A stretch of DNA of 64,000 nucleotides. Source: Chondrilla cf. caribensis. Its lineage: Eukaryota; Porifera; Demospongiae; Chondrillida; Chondrillidae. The first letter of the stretch is position 1, and each line of letters begins with the position of its first letter. This document shows, one piece after another, positions 45,719 through 56,521 of this stretch. The stretch is from contig OZ026557.1 of assembly GCA_964020155.1 (NCBI GenBank), positions 2,232,501-2,296,500 on the forward strand, given 5' to 3'. A program made the translations under genes and the position numbers. The notes under the pieces were generated by a model. It had not been told where the DNA came from. It did not search any database and saw nothing but the letters and a program-made list of their open reading frames with translations.

Positions 45719-45726
45719 CTTTTATA
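45719..45726 (-). promoter_or_regulatory. TATA box of gene B
   Basis: TATAAAAG on the minus strand, about 60 bp upstream of the ATG at 45659, conserved with gene A. A hairpin MITE has inserted about 50 bp further upstream. Confidence 0.6.
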
Positions 45727-45783
45727 CGCGTCTACATTAGCCTAACTAATCAATTTCCGAACAAACCTAGTTTCGGTGTCACG

Positions 45784-45859
45784 TGTAGTCTGGCGTAGCG
45801 ATCCTTGATCCGCCATTTTATTTTCTTGGTGCGGATCAAGGATCGGCTACGCTAGACTA
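45784..45859. mobile_element. 76-bp hairpin MITE in gene B promoter region
   Basis: The block folds on itself: TAGTCTGGCGTAGC at one end and GCTACGCTAGACTA at the other, with further pairing (ATCCTTGATCCGCC with GCGGATCAAGGAT). It is flanked by an 8-bp direct repeat GTGTCACG (45776-45783 and 45860-45867). Gene A has the uninterrupted site (GGTGTCAGG at about 16456). An 8-bp duplication fits hAT-like transposition, but the family is not proven. Confidence 0.75.
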
Positions 45860-45873
45860 GTGTCACGGGGAAT

Positions 45874-46278
45874 TTGGGAACCCGTGAAAAAATGGACTCC
45901 ATCTACACGTATAGATGTTTAAATGTACTACCTTGTACCAATGATGCAAGACATCTATGTTCTACTTGTTTCGACCACCTCTCTTCACTTAACTTGTTCA
46001 CTCTCTCACGTTATGTGGTTAAATCGATTCTAAACCGTCCAAATGAAGTTCTAAGACTGCTAGCTATACGAATGGCCGAATTGTTTCGAGAGCCAAGCTA
46101 CTTGGTACAAGATGCAAAATTTAATCTTGAAGTAAACTGTCGGTCGATATATACTAGATACCTGACCCAAATGCCTCTATTCAGTAAGCCGGATCCGATC
46201 GTCCCTTTCCATACTCTGGCGCAGCCGACCCTTGATCCGCCATCTTACGCCAGACTACCCTTTCCAGCGAAATTCTAG
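45874..46278 (+). pseudogene. Divergent 134-codon open frame of unknown status
   Basis: Plus-strand frame starting MGTREKMDS, with a Cys pair (CSTCF) and Leu-rich helical stretches (SLNLFTLSRYVVKS, EVLRLLAIRMAEL). It resembles no family I can name. The homologous DNA upstream of gene A (about 16600-16860) has in-frame stops. The last 20 or so codons run through the MITE at 46212-46257. It could be a relic of a divergent gene's first exon or a chance frame in duplicated promoter DNA. Confidence 0.2.
46212..46257. mobile_element. 46-bp deleted copy of the same hairpin MITE
   Basis: Ends TACTCTGGCGCAG and TTACGCCAGACTA enclose CTTGATCCGCCAT, the same core as the element at 45784-45859. Flanked by CCCTTTCCA direct repeats (46203-46211 and 46258-46266). 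A solo remnant (GGCTATGCCAGACTA) may also exist at about 47711-47726. Confidence 0.65.
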
Positions 46279-46279
46279 C

Positions 46280-48540
46280 CGTGCTCGATCTATCAATATG
46301 AAATTTCGTTTCGTTCATAGCTTGGTTTGAAGAAAGGGTTTAATTCTATATCGATACGTTCGAATTCGCGATGGTATGTTTTCATTTTCAAACTATTGTG
46401 AGTACATAAACTTGATACAGGGTACTCATACACCTCGTGAATATTAATGAGGTGTATTAGTGAATTATACACTGAACCACATCAAAGATAACCCCCACGC
46501 ATCATGGTACAATTGCTATGTCAATCAATCAATTTGAGTGTACCGCACCAAAAGGTACTAGGACATACCAACAGACATGCCAACTCTCATGCATTATGCG
46601 CACCATTCAGTGCTGATCTCATGCTTTCACGCGAGCATGAGCATTATCTCACGCATTGCCCTTTGATAATCATTGTTAAGCATAACACTTTCAAAATTGA
46701 GACACAGATCATGATATCATGTGGCTTCAATTTGTTGTTAAGTTGTTCCTGATTGCATGAGTACTAGTGTATAGTGCTGACAGCAAAGAAATACCACTAT
46801 GAGTTATAACAGGGCACACAGCACCAAGAATTATTGGAAATACTTTTGTATTTTTTACAAACAACTACCAAGTGAAACTTATAATCTACATATTGTACTA
46901 AGTCTTTCTAGTTTTATAGTCTATCAGTGCGTGCGCTGGTATGCCACTTCAAGGGGTGGGCACCGACATGTCTCACTCCTACACCATGCAATCTCACTCA
47001 TTTTGGAGACATGTCTCACTCATACATGAAAAACTGGTTGGCATCTATACCAATAGTCCTATGTAGCACTGTAACATCAATACACACACAACATCAGTAC
47101 TAACTACTGTATATCTAGTAATCAATTACAATGACAAGATAATGAGTTACACACCAAATCTGGCACACTACATTACACTAAGAATGTATATATATATCTG
47201 ATTTTTCTTTTTTGATATATGTTGTGTACCTCATATATAGGACAGTCCTAGTGTTATGCATGTGGCACGTTTAATAATAATGATTGATTGATATAATTAT
47301 AATATTACTGCGTATCTTCGTGTATCTATTATATAGGGACTTGCAACAAAACTGTTTGTATAGCTCTCCTTCCTTATAATGTCATGCAGGAGTTTGGGTT
47401 AAGTTTTGAACTAGATATGTTGTAAAAAGTCTTGTCCAGTAATTGATGGAATTGTTCGACAATTGATGCGATTCATTTCATCGACTTGTTTGACAATGGA
47501 TCGACTTCAGACCCTAACAAAAATATGTGCTACAAGCTAGGTTATAAAATAGTTCTAGATCTTGCAAGCCAATTTGCTACACGACAGTGAGAGGAAGGAG
47601 AGCTACAAATATTGGTTCGTCTGGCAAATGTGATTCAAGATATGAGTGTCTGGAAACAGGTAATTTGTCCGGGAATTGATCATTCATATGGCAGATCAAC
47701 GTTCGGCTATGCCAGACTAGCATGACAGGAATGACCATTACAAGCTAACCTGAGGAAGTATCAGTATTGATATTGGAAGAATCTTACAATCATCATGAGT
47801 GATCAGGCAATGTAATGGTGCATCGAAAGTTATGTTAACCTCTTAATCTCTTCCCTACTGTTAGCTGATTATGTGTGGGCTATGTGACTATGCTGACTAT
47901 GTGTGGACAAGAAGTATGTTCTGATATGATTTTAAGCATTTGATCGAATTTATACTAGTACATAATCTAACCTATAATCATAATACATTGTATATTTAAT
48001 ACATGGATGTTTTTATGCACAATTGGAAACATTAACCCATTATGACATTGTGTAGGATCTGATGTATATTTAACCTTGAACCATTGCTGATATTAACATT
48101 GAGTGAAAGAATACTTACAATTACATGTCGTTGAAGACAAAGACTCCAGTAGGAAACCTGAAAATGGACATGGCCTGTGTGGCTTTCCACAAGTCAATCC
48201 CATTCACATCATGACGATGCACACTGTATTGAAACAGCTCATTATAGACCACTATATAGCTGCATGAATTACCCATCCTACGCCTCAGGTGGATAACTCA
48301 GTTGATGTGATGTTGCCAGAATAATTGTAATGCAAGTGAATGGCTTCTGTTCAGAGTGTGTACATAACCACACAGTATTCAGAGTGAAATGTAGTAAATG
48401 GGATGTATATTATGAGGGTGTGCAGTTGTTAGACAAGTCAAGTTTAGCACTATTCTGATATTATAATAATTCAAAATAGATATATGATTAATAATTAATA
48501 GAAATATAATAATATTCAAAATAGAATCCCATATGCATGT
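46280..48540. other. Intergenic DNA upstream of gene B
   Basis: 46280-47060 has no counterpart upstream of gene A and is bounded by weakly inverted phrases (CTAGGACATACCAAC near 46558 and GGTATAGATGCCAACC, reverse strand, near 47030-47050), so it may be a decayed insertion. 47060-48540 aligns with 16930-17460 and 20020-21060. No gene is supported. Confidence 0.35.
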
Positions 48541-48557
48541 GGATTTTTTTTCCTCAT

Positions 48558-49530
48558 GGTTACCCATGTTGTTGGTTGTCTTTTGTGGAACATCACTGTG
48601 TAAGTTTTCACTTTACAAAGCCATAATAAATAAGCAACAACCAGGATAGGTCATGAGTTTGTGGGGTATGCATCCTTTCTAGCTGGGTTGATGTAAACAG
48701 GATCTACGTCTGAGTGACCCTGTGGGATGCCCAACATGGATTTTTTATTTAAAGGCCGCTGAGATGTTGTACGATGTCAGTCCAGGTCAGAGCTGGGATT
48801 CCCAACAAATTTATCGCATATATTATGGTTAAGTGGTTTCCGGTGTGACGTCAGTCTAGCAACTATCATGTGTTTCCTAATGTATTTTGTACAATCAGAT
48901 TTCACTACACAAAACCAGAAATAGCCAACAACCAGGGTGAGCCATGAACTTGCACATCCAACCAGGGTTGGTGTAAACAGGATCTACATCTGGATCTATA
49001 GGAATTTTAGTTTGCAATCATTATGAATTGCAATGAATACTCATACATGGTTACCCATGTTGTTGGTTGTCTTTCCTGGAACATCACTGTGTAAGTTTCA
49101 CATTACAAAGCCATAATAAATAAGCAACAACCAGGATGGGTCATGAGTTTGTGGGGTATGCATCCTTTCTAGCTGGGTTGATGTAAACAGGATCTACGTC
49201 TGAGTGACTCTGTGGATTGCCCGACATGGAATTATTTAATTAAAGCGGGCACGCCGCTGAGATGTTGTACGATGTCAGTCCAGGTCAGACCTGGGATTCC
49301 CAATGTAATTTACTACATAAACTATGGTTAAGTGTTTCCGGTGTGACTTGACCATATTAGGCAGTGTCAGTCCAGCAACTATCATTGGTTTCCTAATGTA
49401 ATTTACACAGTCATATTTCACTACACAAAGCCAGAAATAGGCAACAACTGTGGTGAGCCTTGAACCTGTGTGGTGCACATCCAAACTGGGTTGGTGTAAA
49501 CAGGATCTACATCTGAGTGACATAAAATTT
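48558..49530. repeat. About 490-bp tandem repeat, second copy of the 21121-22110 array
   Basis: Unit starts at 48558 and 49049 share the ACCCATGTTGTTGGTTGTC opening and the GCTGAGATGTTGTACGATG core. It occupies the same relative position in the duplicated unit as the array at 21121-22110. Confidence 0.6.
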
Positions 49531-50193
49531 GTCGAGTCATGTTTCCAGAAGCAGGCTCTTTCTTATTTCCATGTCTTTATGTGTATGGTACACATATGTA
49601 GTACAATGAGAACAGGGAACTTTGTGGCTTGGCATGGATGTGAGTATGTGATATATAATTATTCACACAGAACTCATGGAATCCACAATTAATATTGTGC
49701 ATGCTATACTGGCTCATCCCCTGATATCAAAATTATTATATGCACCTGACAAAATTACATCAGATTCTACTCATTCTCATTTATGATGTGTGTAATAATC
49801 ATTGTAATTATAATATACCAAGCAGTCCTATAACAGCTTGCTAATAATACAGAATCTGATGTTATCCCTAACTGTTAATGCTTCATTTAATTTAATATCT
49901 TGAAGGATGCAGGTCACACACCTTAAGCCCTATCATTGCAATGTCATAATATTATCATTATTCTTATTATTTTATAAGTAGCAATTAAATTGATTATAAT
50001 TTTAATGCGAGTTTGTAATGCACTCTACTTGTGTGCTATAATGATCATCAAAACAATACTACACACAACGTAATTATAACTGTAATCATGATCATATGTG
50101 TAGCTGAAAAATTCTCATGTGTGGTATGCCATATTATAACAACTGCAAACTGATAACTACCATTACCGTTAACAAAGACTAATTATTAAATGA

Positions 50194-50308
50194 TCATTGA
50201 ACTTCCTGCTGAGTGGGATGCTTCTCATCATCCTGGGCACAAATGGATACTTTGTCATCTCCGTTTATATCATCCTTATTATCCTGGCCGTGGGTGGAGT
50301 GATAGACT
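50194..50308 (-). pseudogene. Second copy of the receptor's terminal exon (downstream of gene C)
   Basis: An uninterrupted frame on the minus strand from YHSTHGQDN through DDKVSICAQDDEKHP to QQEVQ and TGA (50194-50196). It is more complete than the copy at 22793 and ends with the same EVQ, where the main tails end ETQ. An AG acceptor (TTAGTAG) sits at its upstream edge. The frame is conserved between the two intergenic copies, so an alternative last exon is possible, but the LINE now separates it from gene C by about 6 kb. Confidence 0.5.
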
Positions 50309-51195
50309 ACTAAGGGAAGAATTATGTACTAGTTACTTTCATTGTGTTTGAACATGCAGGAACTGTTACATATATTTGCATTGTATACAGTGTCAAGAAA
50401 CATACAGTAGAGGGATGATCCAAAAATTTTTTATTAATTACATGGAGAAAATTACTTATCGACATGAGTATCTTTTCTTTGAATGCACAACTTGAGCCTT
50501 CAGATAATGTATATTAATAATAATAATTATTATATAACAAAAATGATACTACAGTCAAACCCCTCACAATGATATTGAACTCAACTGAAAAAATAAATTA
50601 CTACTGCTACCATGATCAGATCAGTCATTGTTATAATACTACATGTAAAGTATTATTAAGATAATACTAATAATCATATATATAATAATATGTACAACAC
50701 TAGCACTAGCATTAGTACTTCTAGTTCAGAAAATATAATATTATTATTGCTATATATGATCATTAATAACCACGTGCACATGACATTGTATGTATTTGCA
50801 TGTACAATGATGTCATAGCACTCTTGCTGCATGGCTTGGAGATCATGCATATATTATTATGGTTAACATGTGGTCTGATGATCATTAACACATCACACCT
50901 GTACACATGCAAAGTAATTCTCCATCTGCTATTATTAAGCAATGGCATATCTATAAGACACACATTGCTAGGTCAACAGCAATTGATTTCCTAGACTCTA
51001 TACGTATAATTATAATGTTCAAAAATGCACATAACTTCAACATGTGGCCATGGTTTTTGATTTTATATTGGACATGACTTGGGTGCATGGTTACAAATGA
51101 TTTCAAATTTAATTTTAAAAATTATTTTGATGTTCATATGTTCACCAGTTCATATAGCTTGTTTCAAAGTTATTATAATATGTACAGGATATATG

Positions 51196-51200
<5 letters not shown>

Positions 51201-51251
<51 letters not shown>

Positions 51252-51264
51252 TTATATATATATA
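51201..51264. repeat. (TA)n tract at the LINE 5' junction
   Basis: A long TA run directly precedes the first LINE-derived bases. The equivalent site downstream of gene B (about 25095-25112) is also TA-rich, so this was a pre-existing tract. Confidence 0.8.
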
Positions 51265-51708
51265 CAAATGAGCAGATTCAGAAGAAGCCGGAAAGAAGTA
51301 AGGAAGCGGAAACTAGGAAAGTCGAACGTAGAAGCCATGATGCAAGGAGGAATGGATATAACCCAGGGTGCCACTACATTAAGAGACGGAAGGTATGGGG
51401 GACGAGAAGGTCTGTAACAGTAGAGGCTGTGACAAGAGAGATAGAAAAAATAGTAGGGTCAAAGGGTGAGATAAATGTGAGAAGAGTGGAATTTAACAAT
51501 GAGAAGGGAGTTAAGTGGTGGTTCTGGGTAGAGGGTGAAGAGAGAATCCTTCAGGAACTGACCTTAAAATGTGACTGGGAACATTGGGAGCTACAATCGA
51601 TGCCTTTTTTAGGAAATGCCAGAGTCAGAGTGATACCAAAGAGGGAAAGAAGCCCCATGGGGCGGGGGTGAAGACCTAAGGGATATAGGGGAAGCTAGGC
51701 ATGGGGAG

Positions 51709-52730
51709 TTGGTGGGTAATACAAGGATGATTAATGGAGGCAGTAGTGACTATTGTAAGAAAATAGGTCAGAATATCATGAATAATAGGCTTGATAGTGT
51801 AGGCTCTAGAGCTAAATATTGCAATAGGAGTAAAAATGTTACAGTAGATATTAGCTATAAGGATTACATTGATGTTATATGTTGGAATGTGGAAGGGTGG
51901 TCAAATACTAGGAATAAGGGCAACAATATGGTCCGTGGGGTAATTGAGGATGATTATAGACAGGCGGTGGTAGATTACTATAACCCTGACCTGCTAGTTT
52001 TGACAGAGACATGGGTAGGACTAGGAGAAAGTGCTTTCCTACCGGGATATACATGGATTGGCAGGAACAGAACATGGTTAGATGATAGGGCTGTAAGGGG
52101 TTTGGGGGGAGTTGGAGTATTTGTAAGAGAGAGTCTAGTGGAACAAGGTTTTGAAATGGTGGTGATAGACGATTCGATTGAAGATGTTTTGTGGGTGGAG
52201 CTTAAGAAAAAGGATGATCAACTCATAGGAGAGGGTTTGTTTTTATGTATCTGCTACATTCCCCCAGAACTATCAGGTCGGAATGTTAATGTAGAGGAAA
52301 TTTATGAAAGAATAGGGGATCAAATTTTGAACTATAAGGAAATGGGAAGGATTATTTTGTGGGGGGATTTCAATGGGAGATGTGGTAGCTCTCAAGAAAA
52401 TGTGGTTGCAGATTTGGGGTAGAGATTGTGCAGGAACGAAAGGTTGTTGATTTGGTTAAGAATTACAGTGGGCAGTTGTTAATGGAATTAATGCAGGATC
52501 ATAACTTGTGTATGTTGAATGGGAGAGGAAATGACAACTCCAACAATTTTACATGTATTTCAGGGAGAGGAACATCTGTAGTAGATTATTGCATTACACA
52601 GATAGATAACATGAATGATTTGAAGAATTTCGAGGTAGTAACAATGAATGATTTCTGTGAAATTAGTAATAGAGATATTCTAACTAGGAAGCCTGATCAT
52701 TCACTTCTAAGATGGGCCATCGTAGTTTCA
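51709..52730 (+). pseudogene. LINE endonuclease domain, frame-shifted
   Basis: Visible APE endonuclease landmarks: ICWNVEGW, LLVLTETWVG, GGVGVFVRESL, CYIPPE and ILWGDFNGR (frame ending 52422), then in a different frame TSVVDYCIT and KPDHSLLRW. The catalytic motifs are present but split by a frameshift and stop at about 52422-52428. Confidence 0.8.
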
Positions 52731-53058
52731 GATAGTGTTGGAGATAGAAATGAGTCTTTGGGTGATGAAAACTCTATGAACAGGATAATCTGGACCTATC
52801 CAAACAATAATGAGGAAGAACAACTGCAACCTAAATTGAAGAATTTGGAAAATAGGTTAGGAAATAACATGGGTGCTATTAACATTGATGAAATGTATGA
52901 GGAGTTTTGTGGGTCTGTTTTTGAGTGCTTGGAACACAAGCCAATTAAGCCAATTAGCAAAAGAAGGTTGAGGAAGAGTAAACCTTGGTTTAATAGAGAT
53001 TTGTGGAGGTTGAGGAAAGAATTCCATGGTGCGGAAAGAAAATGGCTAAAAGGGAAAA

Positions 53059-54541
53059 TTGAGAGGAGGAAATATATATAAAGTAGAAATGAATATATAT
53101 AAGAGGGAGGTTGAAAAGGCTAAACATGCTTTCGAGAAGGATCTATGTGCTGAACTAGATGAATTGGAGGGGAGAAATCCTAGTAAATGGTGGAAGAAGG
53201 TCAAGGGGCTTATGGGTAATGATAAATATAAGGTTGATTTTAATAAGGTAGTAGATTGCAGGGGTAACTTAGTTGAAGGGAAGGACAAGGTTTTTGATAT
53301 TTGGACGAGTCATTTCAATGAGCTGCTGAATAATCAAGACGATCAAAATAATACAAGAGACACAGAATTAGGTGCAACAGGTGGTAGTAGTGGAAAATTT
53401 GATGAGTTAGATAGGCCACTAGATAAAGAGGAGGGAGGAAAGCTATTAGAGACGTGCGTCTGAATGCGGCTCCAGGGCAAGATATGATTATAGGAAAATG
53501 GGTAAAAAATGGGGTAGTAACAGATTTCATCTTCAAGTTTTGTGAGAAGTGTTTAGAGTTAGGTCAGATTCCCAATGCCTGGAGAAATGATTACATTGTG
53601 CCAATTCCTAAGGGGACTTCAAAAGGTGTCCCCGACCCTAGAAAATTTAGAGGTATTAGTGTACTTTCGGTTGTATATAAGATATTCTGTACAGTTGTGA
53701 GGAATAGGCTCATTGAGGTAGCGGAATCAAATGGGTTATTATGCGAGGAACAGAATGGTTTTAGAAAGGGTAGGGGGTGTGTAGATAATATTCTGATGTT
53801 ATCGTTGCTGGGATCAAAGTATTCGAAAGTAGGGGATGGTCTAAGGTGTGGCTTTATTGATTTACAGAAGGCATATGATTCAGTCAACAGAGACAAATTA
53901 TGGGATAAGTTGGGAAAAATGGGAATCAAAGGCAAATTGTTAGATCGATTTATGAAGACGTGAAATGTACTGTGAAGCTTGGGGAGGAATGTGGAAAGTC
54001 TCTTTGTGTACGATCTGGCCTATGCCAAGGATGCGTACTATCTCCCTCGTTGTTTAGTTTGTATACAAATGAATTACCACAGCTTTTAAAAGATAATGGG
54101 CTTGGAGTTAAAGTGGATGAAGTTATGAAAGTACCAGCCTGAGGGCTATTATATGCAGATGACCTTGCAATTTTTGCTGATAGTGATGATAATTTGAATA
54201 AAGCTTTTGATGTGGTTAATGAGTGGTGTAAGTATTGTGATCTAAAAGTGAATGTTGAGAAATGTAAAGTAATACATTTTAGAAAGAAAAAGACAGAACG
54301 AACCAGATGTGTCTTCAAAATTGGAGATCAAATAATTCAGACGACACAATCTTACAAATATCTTGGGGTAGTATTGAATGAATTCTTAGAAGACAAAGCA
54401 ATGATTAGTGAGGCATTGAATAAGGGAAGGAAGGCTTTATACGAGGTAATAAGAATGAAAAGACGAATTGGACAGATAGGATGGAGGTCATTTTCCAAAT
54501 TATTCACGAGTCTAGTTCTACCAAGTATGAACATGTTCTGA
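53059..54541 (+). pseudogene. LINE reverse transcriptase domain, broken
   Basis: Pieces in successive frames: 53059-53463 (pre-RT linker), 53454-53963 (AAPGQDMI, IVPIPKG, EEQNGFRKGRG, FIDLQKAYDSV with the first catalytic Asp) and 53960-54541 (RSGLCQGCVLSPSLF, then the YADD active site at 54152-54163). A TGA at 54140-54142 interrupts the frame just before YADD, and two frameshifts lie upstream. The domain then ends abruptly at the MITE inserted at 54530. Confidence 0.85.
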
Positions 54542-55016
54542 AGTATGTTGTTAAATTCTGTTTTAACAGTCCTTAAGCCTCAACCTGACTATTCAGCTGT
54601 TTCATCACATTTATCAGGTTTTAACAGTAAACATAACTGTTTACTGTTAAAACCTGTCAATTCTCAGGGCATTAATCCAAACAATCCCTTGAAACAGCCA
54701 AAACTCAGGGTGGTGACAATTATGTTCAGGCATGTTTTGAATAAATTCCAGTTGCTAGCTATCTGAATAACAACCTGTTTATGAACAAAGTCAGTGTGGG
54801 TCCAACATAATCCCAGAGAATCCTCTGATCTTACATAAATGTTGTGTCTGTAACAATAGCCGGGTTTTTGTTAACTCCCCAAATTTGGGTTTTTATGCAC
54901 CCAAGAGTTGTGTGTTTACTGTTAATTTTCAAAACAGTTTACATAAAATTACAGTGAAACAGTAAATAGTTGAGGACTGTTAAAACAGAATTTAACGACA
55001 TACTTCAGAACATGTT
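54530..55016. mobile_element. 487-bp MITE nested inside the LINE
   Basis: Long terminal inverted repeats (about 45 bp) begin AACATGTTCTGAAG and end CTTCAGAACATGTT. They are flanked by TATG direct repeats at 54526-54529 and 55017-55020. The LINE frame stops at the left junction and resumes in register after one TATG is discounted. The interior matches the intronic copies in genes A and B in reverse orientation. There is no coding capacity. Confidence 0.85.
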
Positions 55017-55020
55017 TATG

Positions 55021-55852
55021 ATGTATGGGTGTGAAGTGTGGGGGTTAATGGGAAAGCATGGTAAACAATTAGAAAGAGTACAATTGACAGTGATTCGAAA
55101 TTTCTTGGGAGTACATTCAAAATTTCCAATTACAGCTTTAGAACTAGAAGCAGGATGGTTGCCAATTAGGTGGGAGATTCAGCTACGGGCCTTCAGATTA
55201 TGGATGAAGATTGAAAGAATGGGAGATAACAGACTGATAAAGGAAATAGTTAGATCGACTTGGGAAGATAGTGATTGGGGAATAGGGATTAGGAAATTTG
55301 CATTATGGTTTGGGATAGAAGAACATGAGATAACAGCAAAGGTATTCGAGGGATTGAATAATTATCAAGTTGATTCAATAGTAAGATCTAGTATTTGGAG
55401 AGCAGTTAGAGGTGAATGGGATGAAGCAGTTAAAACAAAAGTAAATTAGAATGGTGGAGGAGGGAGTTGGCTGAGAGCGGAGATATAGACTTGGAGAAGG
55501 CAGGGGAGGGATTGTATACATAGAGGATAGAAACTGCAGGACATTAGGGGCTGAATTAAGGGCAGGGTGTTGTAATTTGGAAGTGGAGATGGGTAGATGG
55601 AGAGGAAATAAGAGGGAGGATAGAATTTGCAAATTATGTGGAGAGGGAATTGAAGACGAAAAGCACTTTTTAACAATATGCACAAAGCTTGATTTGCATA
55701 GGGTTTGGATGAGAGAGGAAGAGAATCTTGAAAACTCGAATGAGGATGAAAGGAGTGATATAATTTTGAAGAGTTTGGAAATGCCCAAGATTGCCAGATT
55801 TGTTCTAAATATGTGGAAATCTAGAAAGGAACTGTTAAAATTTAGTAAATAG
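55021..55852 (+). pseudogene. LINE C-terminal region with CCHC knuckle
   Basis: Continues from the RT: MYGCEVWG, LERVQLTVIRNFLG, AGWLPIRWE (frame to 55449). Then, after a frameshift and stops, 55577-55852 carries RICKLCGEGIEDEKHFLTIC, a C-x2-C-x8-H-x4-C zinc-knuckle pattern common at the end of such LINE proteins. It is not functional because of the breaks around 55440-55570. Confidence 0.75.
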
Positions 55853-55955
55853 GTACTAAATAACTTTTGGAATCTTTTTATTTAGTGCTATTTTGGACAA
55901 CTGTCCTACTGTAACTTTGGACAACTGTCCTACTGTAACAATGCACTTTAATAAC

Positions 55956-55986
<31 letters not shown>

Positions 55987-56383
55987 TATATATATGTATA
56001 TATGTATAATATTAATTTATATATAATTGTATATACATATGTTTAGAATTGACAGGATGATTATACCTAACTATTATTGTTCGGTTAATGTGTTGACAGA
56101 TGTAGGCCACACCTCAAACCCTTTCATCTCAGTGTTAAAAAAGCCCTGATTTGAATTGATTTTATGATTATTATTATTTAATAATGCAAGATTGCAATAC
56201 ACTTTCTGTTTGTTATAATGATCATCAAAATGTTACTAAACACAGCATAATTGTAACTAATAATCGTGATTGGAATAGTGTAGCTGGAAATTCTTACAGT
56301 AATACTAGTACCATAATGGACATTAATCTATAATCACTGCAAACCAATAGTGATCATTGTTAATGAACGTGAATATTAAATGA

Positions 56384-56521
56384 TCATTGAGTTTCCTGCT
56401 CAGACTGATGCTTCTCATCACCCTCAGAGCAGATGGATACTTTATCTTCCCCATTGGGATCATCCTCAGCCCCCTGGCCATGGGTGGAGTGATAGGCCAC
56501 TCCATACACATTGGAAGCCTT
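56384..56521 (-). CDS. Gene C terminal exon: acidic cytoplasmic tail and stop
   Basis: 46 codons including TGA. It has the same acidic tail as gene B with a few replacements (GQGAEDDPNGEDKVS, ending EQETQ). The LINE ends about 400 bp downstream of its stop. Confidence 0.75.
   Translation of the reverse strand, partial: KASNVYGVAYHSTHGQGAEDDPNGEDKVSICSEGDEKHQSEQETQ

Larger units (their letters stand above)
51265..55990 (+). mobile_element. Degenerate non-LTR retrotransposon (LINE with APE endonuclease and RT)
   Basis: About 4.7 kb on the plus strand between genes B and C. Order: a short basic leader (MSRFRRSRKEVRKRKLGKS) and an ORF1-like remnant (to 51671), APE-type endonuclease, linker, reverse transcriptase, C-terminal CCHC knuckle, then a 3' end with a duplicated GGACAACTGTCCTACTGTAAC phrase and an (AAT)n tail. 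Several frame changes and an in-frame stop make it inactive. Domain order fits the CR1/L2/Jockey-type LINEs; the clade is not resolved. It is absent at the matching site downstream of gene B (about 25112-25545), so it inserted after the duplication. Confidence 0.85.

Noticed and set aside
45776..45867. Hairpin as a bacterial-type terminator
   Set aside because: The context is an animal gene promoter, and the flanking 8-bp direct repeats show it is a transposed element.
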